Part shown: piece after piece, positions 14,765 through 21,781 of the stretch
Numbering within the stretch: the stretch's first letter is position 1
Layout: the number at the start of each line of letters is the position of its first letter
Source of the DNA: a virus
Direction: 5' to 3' (one strand)
DNA length: 42,526 bases
Virus record (IMG/VR): IMGVR_UViG_3300032289_001820
Span: 1 to 42,526 of that record
Made by a program: the position numbers and the translations under genes
Notes under the pieces: generated by a model
What the model saw: the letters and a program-made list of their open reading frames with translations, nothing else
Told to the model about the DNA's origin: nothing
Databases searched by the model: none

Positions 14765-15660
14765 GGTTGTGTTGCGTATTGTGCTGCTTTTTGAAGGTGC
14801 GCAAGGGCACCTAAATTTTTGAAAAAGGTCTTAGTGGCTTCACTAAGAGGCGCGATGCGCGAGATTTTCTTAATGTGTCTCGCGGCGGATTTTATGATGT
14901 CTTCTTGATAAACTTCTAATGGATAATCGTTATCAAATAGCCGCCATACAAATTCTCTCGGGTTGCCGGAGTAATTTTTCTTTCTATATCCGGTATATTT
15001 TCCCCATCCAATTTCGTATAATCCAGATAAATAGCCATACTTCGCAGTGGAAGAAGCAACTTTTTCCCAAGTTGGGCTAAGAGTTGTTTTATCAAAAGAA
15101 ACACATTCGTAGTCCCACAATTTAACACCTAGGGGAGTTCCGCTTACAAGATAGACATTACGCTCAAGAGCTTCTATTATACCTTTAGGCGCAAATAAAT
15201 TTTCATTATTATAGAAATCTTTGTATGTCTTAAAATACCATGGCCTTCGGACATGATACTGCCGAAAAAAAGGCCAAGGTTTACCAAATCCTTCATTTTT
15301 CCAAACAACCCCGCTAATAGGGCAAATAAATATTTTTTGAGAAAATTTTACATTGTGAACACAATACACGCTTTCGCTATGATTTGCTAAATGAGTGATT
15401 CTTTTATTATATTCACTTCCAGAAATTTCACTGTCAAAGAAATCGTTTTTATTTCTAAATTCTTTTTTATCTGCGCTTAAAATGTAGTCCAATGCGTGCT
15501 GAAAATTAAATGATGGAAATTTGCGACATGGCTTTTTCGCATTTACATCATAAATGATTTTATGAATTGCCTTTCCATTTCTGTAAAACCAACGATCAAA
15601 CACAACCCACCCATCTTGAAACTTCGGATATAATACTAAATCGCAGTTAATGGTTTTCAT
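14761..15660 (-). CDS. AT-rich orphan protein, 299 aa, probable acquired gene
   Basis: The start is the ATG at 15660, which overlaps the helicase stop as ATGA; the longer open frame to 16551 would run through the helicase. The protein begins MKTINCDLVLYPKFQDGWVV and is rich in aromatics, lysine and asparagine (KPWPFFRQYHVRRPWYFKT, YEIGWGKYTGYRKKNYSG). No signal peptide or transmembrane helix is seen. Composition breaks sharply: counted lines 15001-15060 and 15181-15240 have 25/60 and 15/60 G+C, whereas most neighbours are well above 60%. The last 20 residues return to normal composition. No family is recognised. It is probably a recently acquired moron that settled into the coupled string, with a host-interaction or defence role possible. 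Confidence 0.75.
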   Translation of the reverse strand: MKTINCDLVLYPKFQDGWVVFDRWFYRNGKAIHKIIYDVNAKKPCRKFPSFNFQHALDYILSADKKEFRNKNDFFDSEISGSEYNKRITHLANHSESVYCVHNVKFSQKIFICPISGVVWKNEGFGKPWPFFRQYHVRRPWYFKTYKDFYNNENLFAPKGIIEALERNVYLVSGTPLGVKLWDYECVSFDKTTLSPTWEKVASSTAKYGYLSGLYEIGWGKYTGYRKKNYSGNPREFVWRLFDNDYPLEVYQEDIIKSAARHIKKISRIAPLSEATKTFFKNLGALAHLQKAAQYATQP

Positions 15661-17021
15661 TTCTGCCTTTCGTTCTGGTTGTTGCTGTAAGCCTTTTCGG
15701 TGACATTGCGGAAGACGGTGTGCTGGCCGATGAAGTTGAGTTTGATCTCGGGGGTGGGGCCGTTTCTTTGTTTTGCTAAGATGAGCAAGGTGTTGTGATC
15801 CATGGGCTCTTCGTCGGCGTCGCGTTTTTTGTTTTTGTCTAGGCGGTGAATCAACAAAACGGTGTCGGCGTCTTGCTCGATGCTGCCGGACTCGCGGAGG
15901 TTCGAGAGCTTGGGCTTGGAGCCTTCGTCGGCGTCGCGGTTGAGCTGGGCGAGGGCGATGATGGGGATGTTTAACTCTTTGGCGGTGGTCTTGATGGCTT
16001 TGCTGATCTCGCTGACTTCGAGGGCGCGGCTCTCCCCTGCCCTTTTGGACGATCCGTGCATGAATTGCAGGTAATCGACGACGATGAGGCCGAGGCCGTG
16101 CTGGGTCTTGGCGCGGCGGGCGCGGGAGCGGAATTGGGCGACGGTGAGGCCGGGGGTGTCGTCGAGGTAGAGCTTGGCTTGGGCGACGCGGGCGGCGGCG
16201 GCTCCGACGCCGGAGAGCTGGGCGGTGCCAAGGAATCCGTCGCGGATGCGCTGGAGATCGACCCCGGCCTCGGAACAGAGGGCGCGGACCATGAGTTCGG
16301 TGCTGGGCATTTCGACGGAGAAAACGAGGGTGGGCACGGCGGCTTTCATGGCGGCGTGGAGGGCGAATTGCATCCCGAGCGCGGATTTGCCGCAGGCGGG
16401 GCGGGCGGCGATAACGATCATCTGGCCGCCGAGGAATCCGCCGGTGGAGCGGTCGAGATCGTGAATGCCGGTGGAGAGGCCGACGCATTGGCCTCGGTTC
16501 GCATAGACTTTCTCGATGTGATCGACGGCGGCGAGGACGGCGGTTTTGCAATGGGACACGGGGTTTTCCCTGGTGGATTGCTCGCGGAGGCCGTAGAGGG
16601 CGACTTCGCAGCGTTCCATGGCGTCGTCGGTGGTGAGGCCGGGGTCGTTGGCGGCTTCAGCCATGGCGAGGGCGGCGGAGCGCATGGCGCGGCGTCGCCA
16701 GATGTCGAGGACTTCGACGGCGTAGTAGCGCCAGTTGGCCGTGACGGCGAGGTCTTGGACGAGATCGGTGAGGCCGTGGTGGCCGCCGCACTCTTCGAGC
16801 TGGCCGAGTTTTTCCAACTCGGTGGTGACGAGGATGAGATCGACGGGCCGGGCCTCCTGGCGCATGGTGGCGAGGCAGGAGAGGATGAGGCGGTGGGCGG
16901 GGTGCGTGAGCTGGTCGGGGCTCACGACTTCGAGGACGGCATCGGCGTGGCGGCCATCGGCGATGGCGGCTCCGAGGACGGCCCGCTCGGCGAGGAGGTT
17001 TTCGGGTAGGGAGCTTTTCAT
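15657..17021 (-). CDS. dnaB: Replicative DNA helicase, DnaB family, 454 aa
   Basis: The hexameric helicase opens the fork for phage replication. The N-terminal primase-binding domain covers residues 1-150 (LPENLLAERAVLGAAIADG). The linker is followed by the RecA-like core: GLSTGIHDLDRSTGGFLGGQ (181-200), Walker A ARPACGKS (206-213, against the common ARPSMGKT), VFSVEMPSTELMVRAL (H1a), the Walker B region GLIVVDYLQFM, and an IIALAQLNRDADEGSKP segment (H3/H4) with SGSIEQDADTVLLIHR. All DnaB motifs are present and the length is normal. It is coupled to both neighbours and lies next to a replication-initiator-like gene, forming the replication module. Confidence 0.9.
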   Translation of the reverse strand: MKSSLPENLLAERAVLGAAIADGRHADAVLEVVSPDQLTHPAHRLILSCLATMRQEARPVDLILVTTELEKLGQLEECGGHHGLTDLVQDLAVTANWRYYAVEVLDIWRRRAMRSAALAMAEAANDPGLTTDDAMERCEVALYGLREQSTRENPVSHCKTAVLAAVDHIEKVYANRGQCVGLSTGIHDLDRSTGGFLGGQMIVIAARPACGKSALGMQFALHAAMKAAVPTLVFSVEMPSTELMVRALCSEAGVDLQRIRDGFLGTAQLSGVGAAAARVAQAKLYLDDTPGLTVAQFRSRARRAKTQHGLGLIVVDYLQFMHGSSKRAGESRALEVSEISKAIKTTAKELNIPIIALAQLNRDADEGSKPKLSNLRESGSIEQDADTVLLIHRLDKNKKRDADEEPMDHNTLLILAKQRNGPTPEIKLNFIGQHTVFRNVTEKAYSNNQNERQK

Positions 17022-17347
17022 CAGGCGGCGAGGGCGGCGAGCTTGGGTGAGGCGGCGGCGGTGGCGATTTTCAAATCTGCGCCGAAGCCGAGGAGGTGGA
17101 AGACTTTGACAAACACAATGGGGTTCGTCTCGTAGCCGATGAGGCGGTGCTGGATGGCGTCGGACTCGGTGAGGATGGGCTGGCCATTCTCGTCGTAAAT
17201 GGTCTCATAAATAGGTTCTTCGACGGGGCGCAAGGTGTAGATGCCGACTTGCCAGGTGAGGAAGTCATTGATGCAATCGGGGTAGTGGCGGGTGACGACG
17301 CGGGGGCCGTCGGTGGCTTCTTCGATGGTTTCGATGTAGTTAATCAT
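17021..17347 (-). CDS. Hypothetical protein, 108 aa
   Basis: A soluble protein starting MINYIETIEEATDGPRVVTR, with a hydrophobic beta strand-rich middle (LTWQVGIYTLRPVEEPIYE) and an alanine-rich end (KIATAAASPKLAALAA). Its leader is a run of A and C (AAACAAAAACAAC) with no Shine-Dalgarno. The stop overlaps the helicase ATG by one base (TGATG at 17019-17023), so the two are coupled. Placed between the initiator-like protein and the helicase, it may help load the helicase, but nothing in the sequence proves it. Confidence 0.7.
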   Translation of the reverse strand: MINYIETIEEATDGPRVVTRHYPDCINDFLTWQVGIYTLRPVEEPIYETIYDENGQPILTESDAIQHRLIGYETNPIVFVKVFHLLGFGADLKIATAAASPKLAALAA

Positions 17348-17363
17348 GTTGTTTTTGTTTTGT

Positions 17364-18263
17364 TTAGGCTGCGGAAAGTTCGCGTTGTTTTTCTCGCACC
17401 CAGGCTTTCATGCTGTCGGGGAGAGCGGCCCAGGTGGTGAGGTTGCATTCGGGGTGTTCGGTCTCGATAAGGTCGCGCCAGCCAGCGGGTTCGACGGGGG
17501 CGGTGGTGGCGGCGCTGGGGTGGTAGCCGGATCGGGTGGCCCACTCGCCGGAGCGGGTGACTTCGGCGAGGAGGTTATTAAGAAGGGTGGATAAATCCTT
17601 GCGGCGGAACTGCGCGGCGGGGCCTTCTTTTTGGCGGTAAGCCCATTCGAGGGTGCGCCACTCGTCTTCGGTGAGGGCCGCCGCGCTTTTTTTATTTTTC
17701 TCCCAAGCTCGGAGGGAGGAGGTATCGAGCGGGGTGGAGGGCTGGATGCGGAAGAGGGCGCGGAGCCGGGCGAGGTGGGGGTGTGTTTCCTCGGGCTTGG
17801 GAGCTTCTTCGACTTCCAAATTCATGTCCCCTTGGGGACTTATAGGGGATATATCTATTCTATTCTTATCTAGCTGCGCATGGTGTTCGCTTTCCGTTCG
17901 CATGGGTTGCGAACAGGTTTCTTTGGGCTTGCGAACAAATTGCATACGCTTGGCCTCACTGGCGCGGCGTTTTGCGGAGGCTCCGTTGTGCTCGTCAAAG
18001 CGTGCAATCTCCACGCCGTCTTCGGTTTCCAAAAGCCAGCCGACCTTTACCAAGGCGGCTCCGATGCCTTTGAATCCGGTCTTGCGGTCGATAGCTGCCA
18101 GAGAGAAGCCGTCAAGCCGACCATCAACGCTTTGATCGTCGGCCATGGCCCAGAGCCAATACAGGCAGCCGATCACTTCGCGCTCAGGCTTGTTTGTGAT
18201 GTCGCAAATTTTGGTGACGCGGGGGTCGTTCCAAAGATTGCTACGCATTTTAATCCAGTTCAT
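17364..18263 (-). CDS. Replication initiator / replisome organiser-like protein, 299 aa
   Basis: The N-terminal domain (MNWIKMRSNLWNDPRVTKIC, then EREVIGCLYWLWAMADDQSV and a GFSLAAIDRKTGFKGIGAAL segment with a VGWLLETEDGVEI strand) is the winged-helix layout of phage replisome organisers and DnaD-like initiators. The middle is basic and low complexity with several K/R runs. The C-terminus (ALTEDEWRTLEWAYRQKEGP, then FRRKDLSTLLNNLLAEV) is helical, as in helicase-loading domains. It precedes DnaB in the same string, the usual order of initiator or loader then helicase. The longer open frame to 18374 lacks a plausible start. The binding site is unknown. Confidence 0.74.
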   Translation of the reverse strand: MNWIKMRSNLWNDPRVTKICDITNKPEREVIGCLYWLWAMADDQSVDGRLDGFSLAAIDRKTGFKGIGAALVKVGWLLETEDGVEIARFDEHNGASAKRRASEAKRMQFVRKPKETCSQPMRTESEHHAQLDKNRIDISPISPQGDMNLEVEEAPKPEETHPHLARLRALFRIQPSTPLDTSSLRAWEKNKKSAAALTEDEWRTLEWAYRQKEGPAAQFRRKDLSTLLNNLLAEVTRSGEWATRSGYHPSAATTAPVEPAGWRDLIETEHPECNLTTWAALPDSMKAWVREKQRELSAA

Positions 18264-18265
18264 AA

Positions 18266-18433
18266 TTAGTAGTTGCCGAAGCGGCGTTTTTTCTTTTTGG
18301 AGGGGGGGGTGTGTTTTTCGAGCCAGCGGGCGCAGGCGCGGTCGATTTCGCGGCCACCGCCCGTAAGCTTCCAACCGGCCCGAGCGTCGCGGTCGTCGAG
18401 GACTTCGAGAAATTCTTGGCCGTTTTTTTTCAT
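18266..18433 (-). CDS. Small basic protein, 55 aa
   Basis: MKKNGQEFLEVLDDRDARAG is followed by WKLTGGGREIDRACARWLEK and a lysine tail (PPSKKKKRRFGNY). The start at 18433 overlaps the exonuclease stop as ATGA. The basic tail suggests nucleic-acid contact, and its coupling to the exonuclease suggests it acts with it. No family is recognised. Confidence 0.6.
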   Translation of the reverse strand: MKKNGQEFLEVLDDRDARAGWKLTGGGREIDRACARWLEKHTPPSKKKKRRFGNY

Positions 18434-18999
18434 ACGATGGTCGGGGGGGGGAGGCGGTCGATGAGGCGGCGGAGGCAGGCCGTGGTCATGAGGGCGTCTT
18501 CGAGGGCGTTGTGCACGCTGCTGGATCGGGAGAAGCCCATGGTGGCGGCGATGTGGTCGAGGCTGAGGCGGGGCAGGCCGTCCTTGCCCTCGGGGAGCGG
18601 GAGCCGACCGGCTTCGTAGGCGAGCCAGGCGGCGGCTTGGAGGTCGATGCTCTTGTGCATGGGCCAGGTCATGCCGTAACGGGCGAAGGCGGCTTTGAGG
18701 AAATCGCGGTCGAAGGCGACATTGCACCCGGCGAGGATGCTGAACCGGCGCTGGGCCAGCCAGAGGGCGAGGTCTTGGAGGACATCACGCTCGGGGCGTC
18801 CGTTTTTTTGCAGAAACTCAAGGGTGAAGCCGTTCTTGGCCAATGCCTCGGGCTCGGTGATCCAATCGGCATGGGGGCGAATCAGGCCGACAAACGCCTC
18901 GCCATCCTTGCTATCCACGGCAGCGACGCTCAGGAGGGCGTGGCGCTCGGGATCGAGGCCGCCGGTCTCCGTATCTATTGTGATAAGACGGGACTTCAT
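18430..18999 (-). CDS. DnaQ-like 3'-5' exonuclease (DEDDh), 189 aa
   Basis: The exonuclease motifs are clear: ExoI with D9 and E11 in ITIDTETGGLD, ExoII with D97 in GCNVAFDRDFLK, and ExoIII with H163 and D168 in SVHNALEDAL. These give the DEDDh set of two-metal-ion 3'-5' exonucleases. The length is that of a stand-alone proofreading or RNase T-like enzyme. There is no phage DNA polymerase in the window, so it may support host polymerase fidelity, trim ends in recombination or degrade host RNA/DNA; the choice cannot be made here. It is coupled by ATGA to a 55-residue basic protein downstream. Confidence 0.86.
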   Translation of the reverse strand: MKSRLITIDTETGGLDPERHALLSVAAVDSKDGEAFVGLIRPHADWITEPEALAKNGFTLEFLQKNGRPERDVLQDLALWLAQRRFSILAGCNVAFDRDFLKAAFARYGMTWPMHKSIDLQAAAWLAYEAGRLPLPEGKDGLPRLSLDHIAATMGFSRSSSVHNALEDALMTTACLRRLIDRLPPPTIV

Positions 19000-19142
19000 A
19001 GGGACCTCCTATGGCGGCGGGCGCGAAGGGCCGAGAGAAAGGCGGTGGCGGTGACGCGGGGGGGTTGTTTTTCGAGAAATCTGCGGAACAAAGCGACCGA
19101 CTCCGGCGCGGTGGTGTAGAGGGTGACGGGTGTTTTTTTCAT
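18996..19142 (-). CDS. Very small basic protein, 48 aa
   Basis: The start at 19142 is set by an ATGA overlap with the upstream stop; its stop overlaps the exonuclease ATG in the same way. It reads MKKTPVTLYTTAPESVALFR and ends with a helix and an arginine tail (SALRARRHRRSL). It is too short for family assignment, but the double coupling argues that it is a real gene. Confidence 0.55.
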   Translation of the reverse strand: MKKTPVTLYTTAPESVALFRRFLEKQPPRVTATAFLSALRARRHRRSL

Positions 19143-19417
19143 AAAATCGAAGGAAAGGGTTCGACTACAAGTGGATCGTTCGTGCGACGCACACGGACGA
19201 CGGCGTTTTTTTTGAAGCAATGGGATAGGCGGAGCGGAACGCGCATCCGGGCGCGGGTGAAGCCCCCCGACCCATCGGGAACGGAGAGAGTGAGGAACTG
19301 CTTGTTTAGCTCATGCCCAAGGAGGCGGGCATTGATGTATTCCGGCGCAGGAGGCGTCGGCGTGTCCTGAGCCAGAGAAGGCTCCGGCGCGGCGTTTTTT
19401 TGTTTTTTATTGCTCAT
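19139..19417 (-). CDS. Hypothetical protein, 92 aa
   Basis: It starts MSNKKQKNAAPEPSLAQDTP with a low-complexity leader of about 28 residues, then a beta-rich segment (LLGHELNKQFLTLSVPDGSG and ARMRVPLRLSHCFKKNAVVR). The second half resembles a small nucleic-acid or protein-contact domain, but no family is named. Both ends are coupled by ATGA overlaps (19414-19417, 19139-19142). Confidence 0.62.
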   Translation of the reverse strand: MSNKKQKNAAPEPSLAQDTPTPPAPEYINARLLGHELNKQFLTLSVPDGSGGFTRARMRVPLRLSHCFKKNAVVRVRRTNDPLVVEPFPSIL

Positions 19418-20283
19418 GGTAGGGTTGATGAATCCGAAGCGTCCTGCGGGGCAGACGAGACCCCTTTGTCAAAAATTTTCTGTGGACCCAAACCAGTGGG
19501 TTGTGATGGGGGGGCCTCGAAATTCTCGACCCCCTCCCCCCCCTCCTGATCGACCAGCCCGGCCACGGCCTCGACCGGCTCGGCACCGGCGGCGGCGGGC
19601 AAAGTGGCAACCAAAGTGGCGACCTGAGGCCCCTCTGCGTAGCTGTAGACTTCTGATAACGAATCAGAGCCAAGCCCGGCAGGCATCACGCCAGGCAGGG
19701 CATCGGTGCCCTTTTGTGCCGGCGCGGCGTCGCTTGGACCGGTTAGCGGCAGCACCTCGGCCTCGAGGACCGGGAGCGAGGCCAGCATCTCGGCGAGCTT
19801 GTCCTGGCTAACCTCGACCCGCTCGACCCGGGCGGTAGCCTCACCGCTGAGGAGCTGGAGTTTGTCCACCATGACAGCCGCAACAATCGCCGCATCCTTG
19901 GCGTTGGTGATCGCAGGCACCAACTCAACGACCCGCTCGACCGACAGCCGGGCAGCCGTGCGCACATTGCGCAGCAACTCCTTTTTATGCTGCTCTATAG
20001 AAATTCCCTCACGCTCCTGGACAGCCGCCACCGTGTTCCGGCTCACCCCGAGCGCCCGAGCCATGGCCGACATGCTCAATCCCTCGGCACTCATCCGGCA
20101 GATGGCACGATAAACCTCCGGCCTCCGAGTCAGTAGCCGCTCCCCGCTGAAATCTCCAGTTGCCTCTAATCTCTCAGCCCCGATTTCCTCCTCGGAAAAA
20201 AGAAACGGCGCGGCGGCGGCGGCAGCCTCCACGGTTTGCAATGGGGTGATTCCCTCAGTGGTCACAAAAAAAGGACGCGGCAT
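19414..20283 (-). CDS. HTH DNA-binding protein (regulator or terminase small-subunit-like), 289 aa
   Basis: Residues about 55-95 contain YRAICRMSAEGLSMSAMARA and LGVSRNTVAAVQEREGISIE, a resolvase/Trf-like helix-turn-helix. The next 80 residues are helical (LRNVRTAARLSVERVVELVP, then DAAIVAAVMVDKLQLLSGEA). The C-terminal 110 residues are disordered and A/P/S-rich. The layout 'HTH, helical core, RLxxxLxxxP...KLQLLxGE' occurs in many phage proteins, including some small terminase subunits. Here it heads the early string far from terL, so a regulator is at least as likely. Bases 19601-19624 in its coding sequence carry two copies of the 12-bp repeat that flanks attP. Confidence 0.68.
   Translation of the reverse strand: MPRPFFVTTEGITPLQTVEAAAAAAPFLFSEEEIGAERLEATGDFSGERLLTRRPEVYRAICRMSAEGLSMSAMARALGVSRNTVAAVQEREGISIEQHKKELLRNVRTAARLSVERVVELVPAITNAKDAAIVAAVMVDKLQLLSGEATARVERVEVSQDKLAEMLASLPVLEAEVLPLTGPSDAAPAQKGTDALPGVMPAGLGSDSLSEVYSYAEGPQVATLVATLPAAAGAEPVEAVAGLVDQEGGEGVENFEAPPSQPTGLGPQKIFDKGVSSAPQDASDSSTLP
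19601..19624 (+). repeat. Two 12-bp AAAGTGGCNACC repeats inside a coding region
   Basis: AAAGTGGCAACC (19601-19612) and AAAGTGGCGACC (19613-19624) match the repeats that flank the attP core at 23786-24051, with one base difference in the first unit. They encode the QVATLVAT residues on the leftward strand. A second integrase- or regulator-binding site is possible, but chance or common origin cannot be excluded. Confidence 0.7.
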
Positions 20284-20505
20284 TTACAGAGACGCGGCCA
20301 GCGGGCGACGGCCCCGGCGATGATGCACGACGCCACCCATACGGCCCTCGTCGAGAGCCCGCTGGACAGACGACTCGGGCACCAATATTCGCCCACCCAG
20401 GCGGACATGAGGCAGCGTGCCATCATAGAGCAGGGCATGGATCGCAGTCCGCGACAGGCTCAAGAGGCCGACTAGCTGTTTCGGCGAATAATGCTTTTCA
20501 ATCAT
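20284..20505 (-). CDS. Excisionase-family helix-turn-helix protein, 73 aa
   Basis: MIEKHYSPKQLVGLLSLSRT followed by AIHALLYDGTLPHVRLGGRI and LVPESSVQRALDEG is the HTH_17/excisionase motif: helix 'SPKQLVGLLSLSRTAIHALL', then the 'G..P.VR.GGRI.VPE..V...' wing. The C-terminus is arginine- and histidine-rich (VVHHRRGRRPLAASL). The start at 20505 overlaps the upstream stop (ATGA). Members act as excisionases or small regulators. Placed in the early leftward string, it is one of two excisionase-type candidates (the other at 10798-10950). Confidence 0.8.
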   Translation of the reverse strand: MIEKHYSPKQLVGLLSLSRTAIHALLYDGTLPHVRLGGRILVPESSVQRALDEGRMGGVVHHRRGRRPLAASL

Positions 20506-20609
20506 CGCGCCAGCCTCCAGGTCAACCCCGCCAAAAAAAGCGCCGGAGCCATCGCCCAGGCAAAATCCCAGGCATACCCGGCCAGCCTCAAAAAATCCGC
20601 CCCGCTCAT
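20502..20609 (-). CDS. Tiny hydrophobic membrane peptide, 35 aa
   Basis: The frame reads MSGADFLRLAGYAWDFAWAM and APALFLAGLTWRLAR, a single hydrophobic helix with a positive end. It overlaps both neighbours by ATGA (20606-20609 and 20502-20505), which is the main reason to accept so small a gene. A small single-span membrane protein (regulatory, or acting on the host membrane) is likely; it is too short for any family call. Confidence 0.5.
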   Translation of the reverse strand: MSGADFLRLAGYAWDFAWAMAPALFLAGLTWRLAR

Positions 20610-20752
20610 TTCTCCACCTCCACGGAAAAAGGCATAAGCCCAAAAATTTCAAAAAACCTCGCCCGAGCTGCTGCCGGGCTCACCGCCCGCACATAGTCCC
20701 CAAAAGGTCCGGTGAAAGGGTCCACCGCCCGGCATAAAAAAAGGCGGCTCAT
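20606..20752 (-). CDS. Small protein, 48 aa
   Basis: It reads MSRLFLCRAVDPFTGPFGDY and continues with an R-rich helix (AARARFFEIFGLMPF). It is overlapped by ATGA on both sides (20749-20752, 20606-20609) within the leftward early string. No signal peptide and no family are seen. Coupled position supports it as real. Confidence 0.5.
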   Translation of the reverse strand: MSRLFLCRAVDPFTGPFGDYVRAVSPAAARARFFEIFGLMPFSVEVEK

Positions 20753-20898
20753 ATTGCCGCCTCCTGTGCCTTGGACTTAGCGACCGCCTTGACTAACAAC
20801 TGCCGCACGATGGCGGCCCGGCTCACCATCTGGCGCTTGGCCAGGGCGGTGATGATCAAATCGACCTCTGCGGGGACTTGGGTTTGAATAGTTTTCAT
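20749..20898 (-). CDS. Ribbon-helix-helix regulator, 49 aa
   Basis: MKTIQTQVPAEVDLIITALA opens with a TIQTQVP beta strand, then helix KRQMVSRAAIVRQLLVKAVA. This is the CopG/Arc/MetJ ribbon-helix-helix pattern: one strand that forms a two-stranded sheet in the dimer, then two helices. It is the first gene of the leftward unit and is read away from a second ribbon-helix-helix gene at 21006. The gap between them carries paired CTTATAAG palindromes. It is probably one half of the lysis-lysogeny switch, binding those sites as dimers. The start at 20898 follows an A/C-rich leader. Confidence 0.75.
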   Translation of the reverse strand: MKTIQTQVPAEVDLIITALAKRQMVSRAAIVRQLLVKAVAKSKAQEAAI

Positions 20899-20933
20899 TT
20901 TGTTTGCCTGAGGCATTCACCCCAGTTGCAAAA

Positions 20934-20956
20934 TTTCTTATAAGAAATCTTATAAG
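20934..20956. promoter_or_regulatory. Paired palindromic operators CTTATAAG in the divergent control region
   Basis: A perfect 14-bp palindrome TTTCTTATAAGAAA spans 20934-20947. Its core CTTATAAG (20937-20944) repeats at 20949-20956, with centres 12 bp apart. Ribbon-helix-helix repressors bind such closely spaced sub-sites as adjacent dimers. The sites sit between the two divergent ribbon-helix-helix genes and probably overlap both promoters. Confidence 0.62.
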
Positions 20957-21005
20957 CGTCAAACAAAAAAATTGAAAAACTTTGAAAATCTTTGAAGTTG
21001 ATTCC

Positions 21006-21326
21006 ATGCCCAAAAAAACCAACGGACCCGGCAAGGATTCCGTTCTCATCAGCACTTCGGTCGATAATTCGACATTTCAAGAAATCATACGCCTCGCCGC
21101 TGAAAGCGGCATGACCAAAGGCGGCTGGGCTCGCGCCGCCCTTACCGACGCCGCAAAAGAACACGCCGTATTCAAACAACAAAAAACAACCAGCTTTCAA
21201 AAAACGGGAAAAGCCTCGCCCCAGAGCAAGAACCCAAGTGCTGGTGCAAAGACCCTAAGAGCGTCCGAGAATTTCGCTTCTACGCCCTCAACAGCTACAG
21301 GGAAAAACTCCCTCCTGGATGGATAG
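21006..21326 (+). CDS. Ribbon-helix-helix-like regulator, 106 aa
   Basis: The start is the ATG at 21006 (MPKKTNGPGKDSVLISTSVD), preceded by a T/A-rich leader without Shine-Dalgarno. After the basic leader, SVLISTSVDNSTFQEIIRLA and AESGMTKGGWARAALTDAAK give strand-helix-helix as in ribbon-helix-helix DNA-binding proteins. The C-terminal 50 residues are S/K/T-rich and probably disordered. It leads the rightward lysogeny unit and is read opposite the 49-residue ribbon-helix-helix protein, so it is the likely lysogeny repressor or its antagonist. Which of the two acts as repressor cannot be said. Confidence 0.66.
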   Translation: MPKKTNGPGKDSVLISTSVDNSTFQEIIRLAAESGMTKGGWARAALTDAAKEHAVFKQQKTTSFQKTGKASPQSKNPSAGAKTLRASENFASTPSTATGKNSLLDG

Positions 21327-21367
21327 GCCAGATCCACGACCTCACCAGCCACCAGCCACCAGCCACA

Positions 21368-21781
21368 ATGAAACCACTCCTCGCCCTGCTCGCCCTCCTT
21401 CTTGCGGCCTGCGCCAGCCCTGAGCCTGAGACCTACGCACCCCGCGCCATCGCCGCCCATGCCCCCATGGAAATCCTCATCGAGACCAGCCCCGCAGGCG
21501 GAATTGTCGATTGGAACGGGAATGTTCTAGGCGCGGCCCCCGTCACTTTAAAAATCCGCCCCGACACCACTTTCGCAGGCCGTCCCCGATGGCCCGAGAC
21601 CGGAGCCCTCACCCACTATTTCCGCGCTCGATGGCCCAACGGAGCCCGCGCCTTTGAGCTTTTCCAGCCCGCCGAAATGCCACCCCAGCACATCGCCATC
21701 GTGTGCCCTGGCGCAGCCAATCCCCTACTCGATTCCCTCCGAGCCGACGCCCGCACACTCACGCAGAAAAAAACCCGCTGA
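21368..21781 (+). CDS. PEGA-like lipoprotein, 137 aa
   Basis: A bacterial lipoprotein signal is clear: MKPLLALLALLLAACASPEP ends in the lipobox LAAC with Cys at residue 15, so the mature protein is lipid-anchored and, with no Asp at +2, probably sent to the outer membrane. Residues about 35-65 (METSPAGG-like IETSPAGGIVDWNGNVLG, then AAPVTLKI) resemble the PEGA domain, a surface beta module with the same 'SxPxGAxVxxNGxxxGxTPxxxxL' pattern. Carried in the lysogeny module, it could be a conversion or superinfection-exclusion factor. The next gene begins about 200 bases later. Confidence 0.75.
   Translation: MKPLLALLALLLAACASPEPETYAPRAIAAHAPMEILIETSPAGGIVDWNGNVLGAAPVTLKIRPDTTFAGRPRWPETGALTHYFRARWPNGARAFELFQPAEMPPQHIAIVCPGAANPLLDSLRADARTLTQKKTR

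Noticed and set aside
14761-16551. 596-codon frame spanning the AT-rich gene and the helicase
   Set aside because: The upstream 297 codons are R/P/H-rich shadow of dnaB; the true start at 15660 overlaps the dnaB stop (ATGA).
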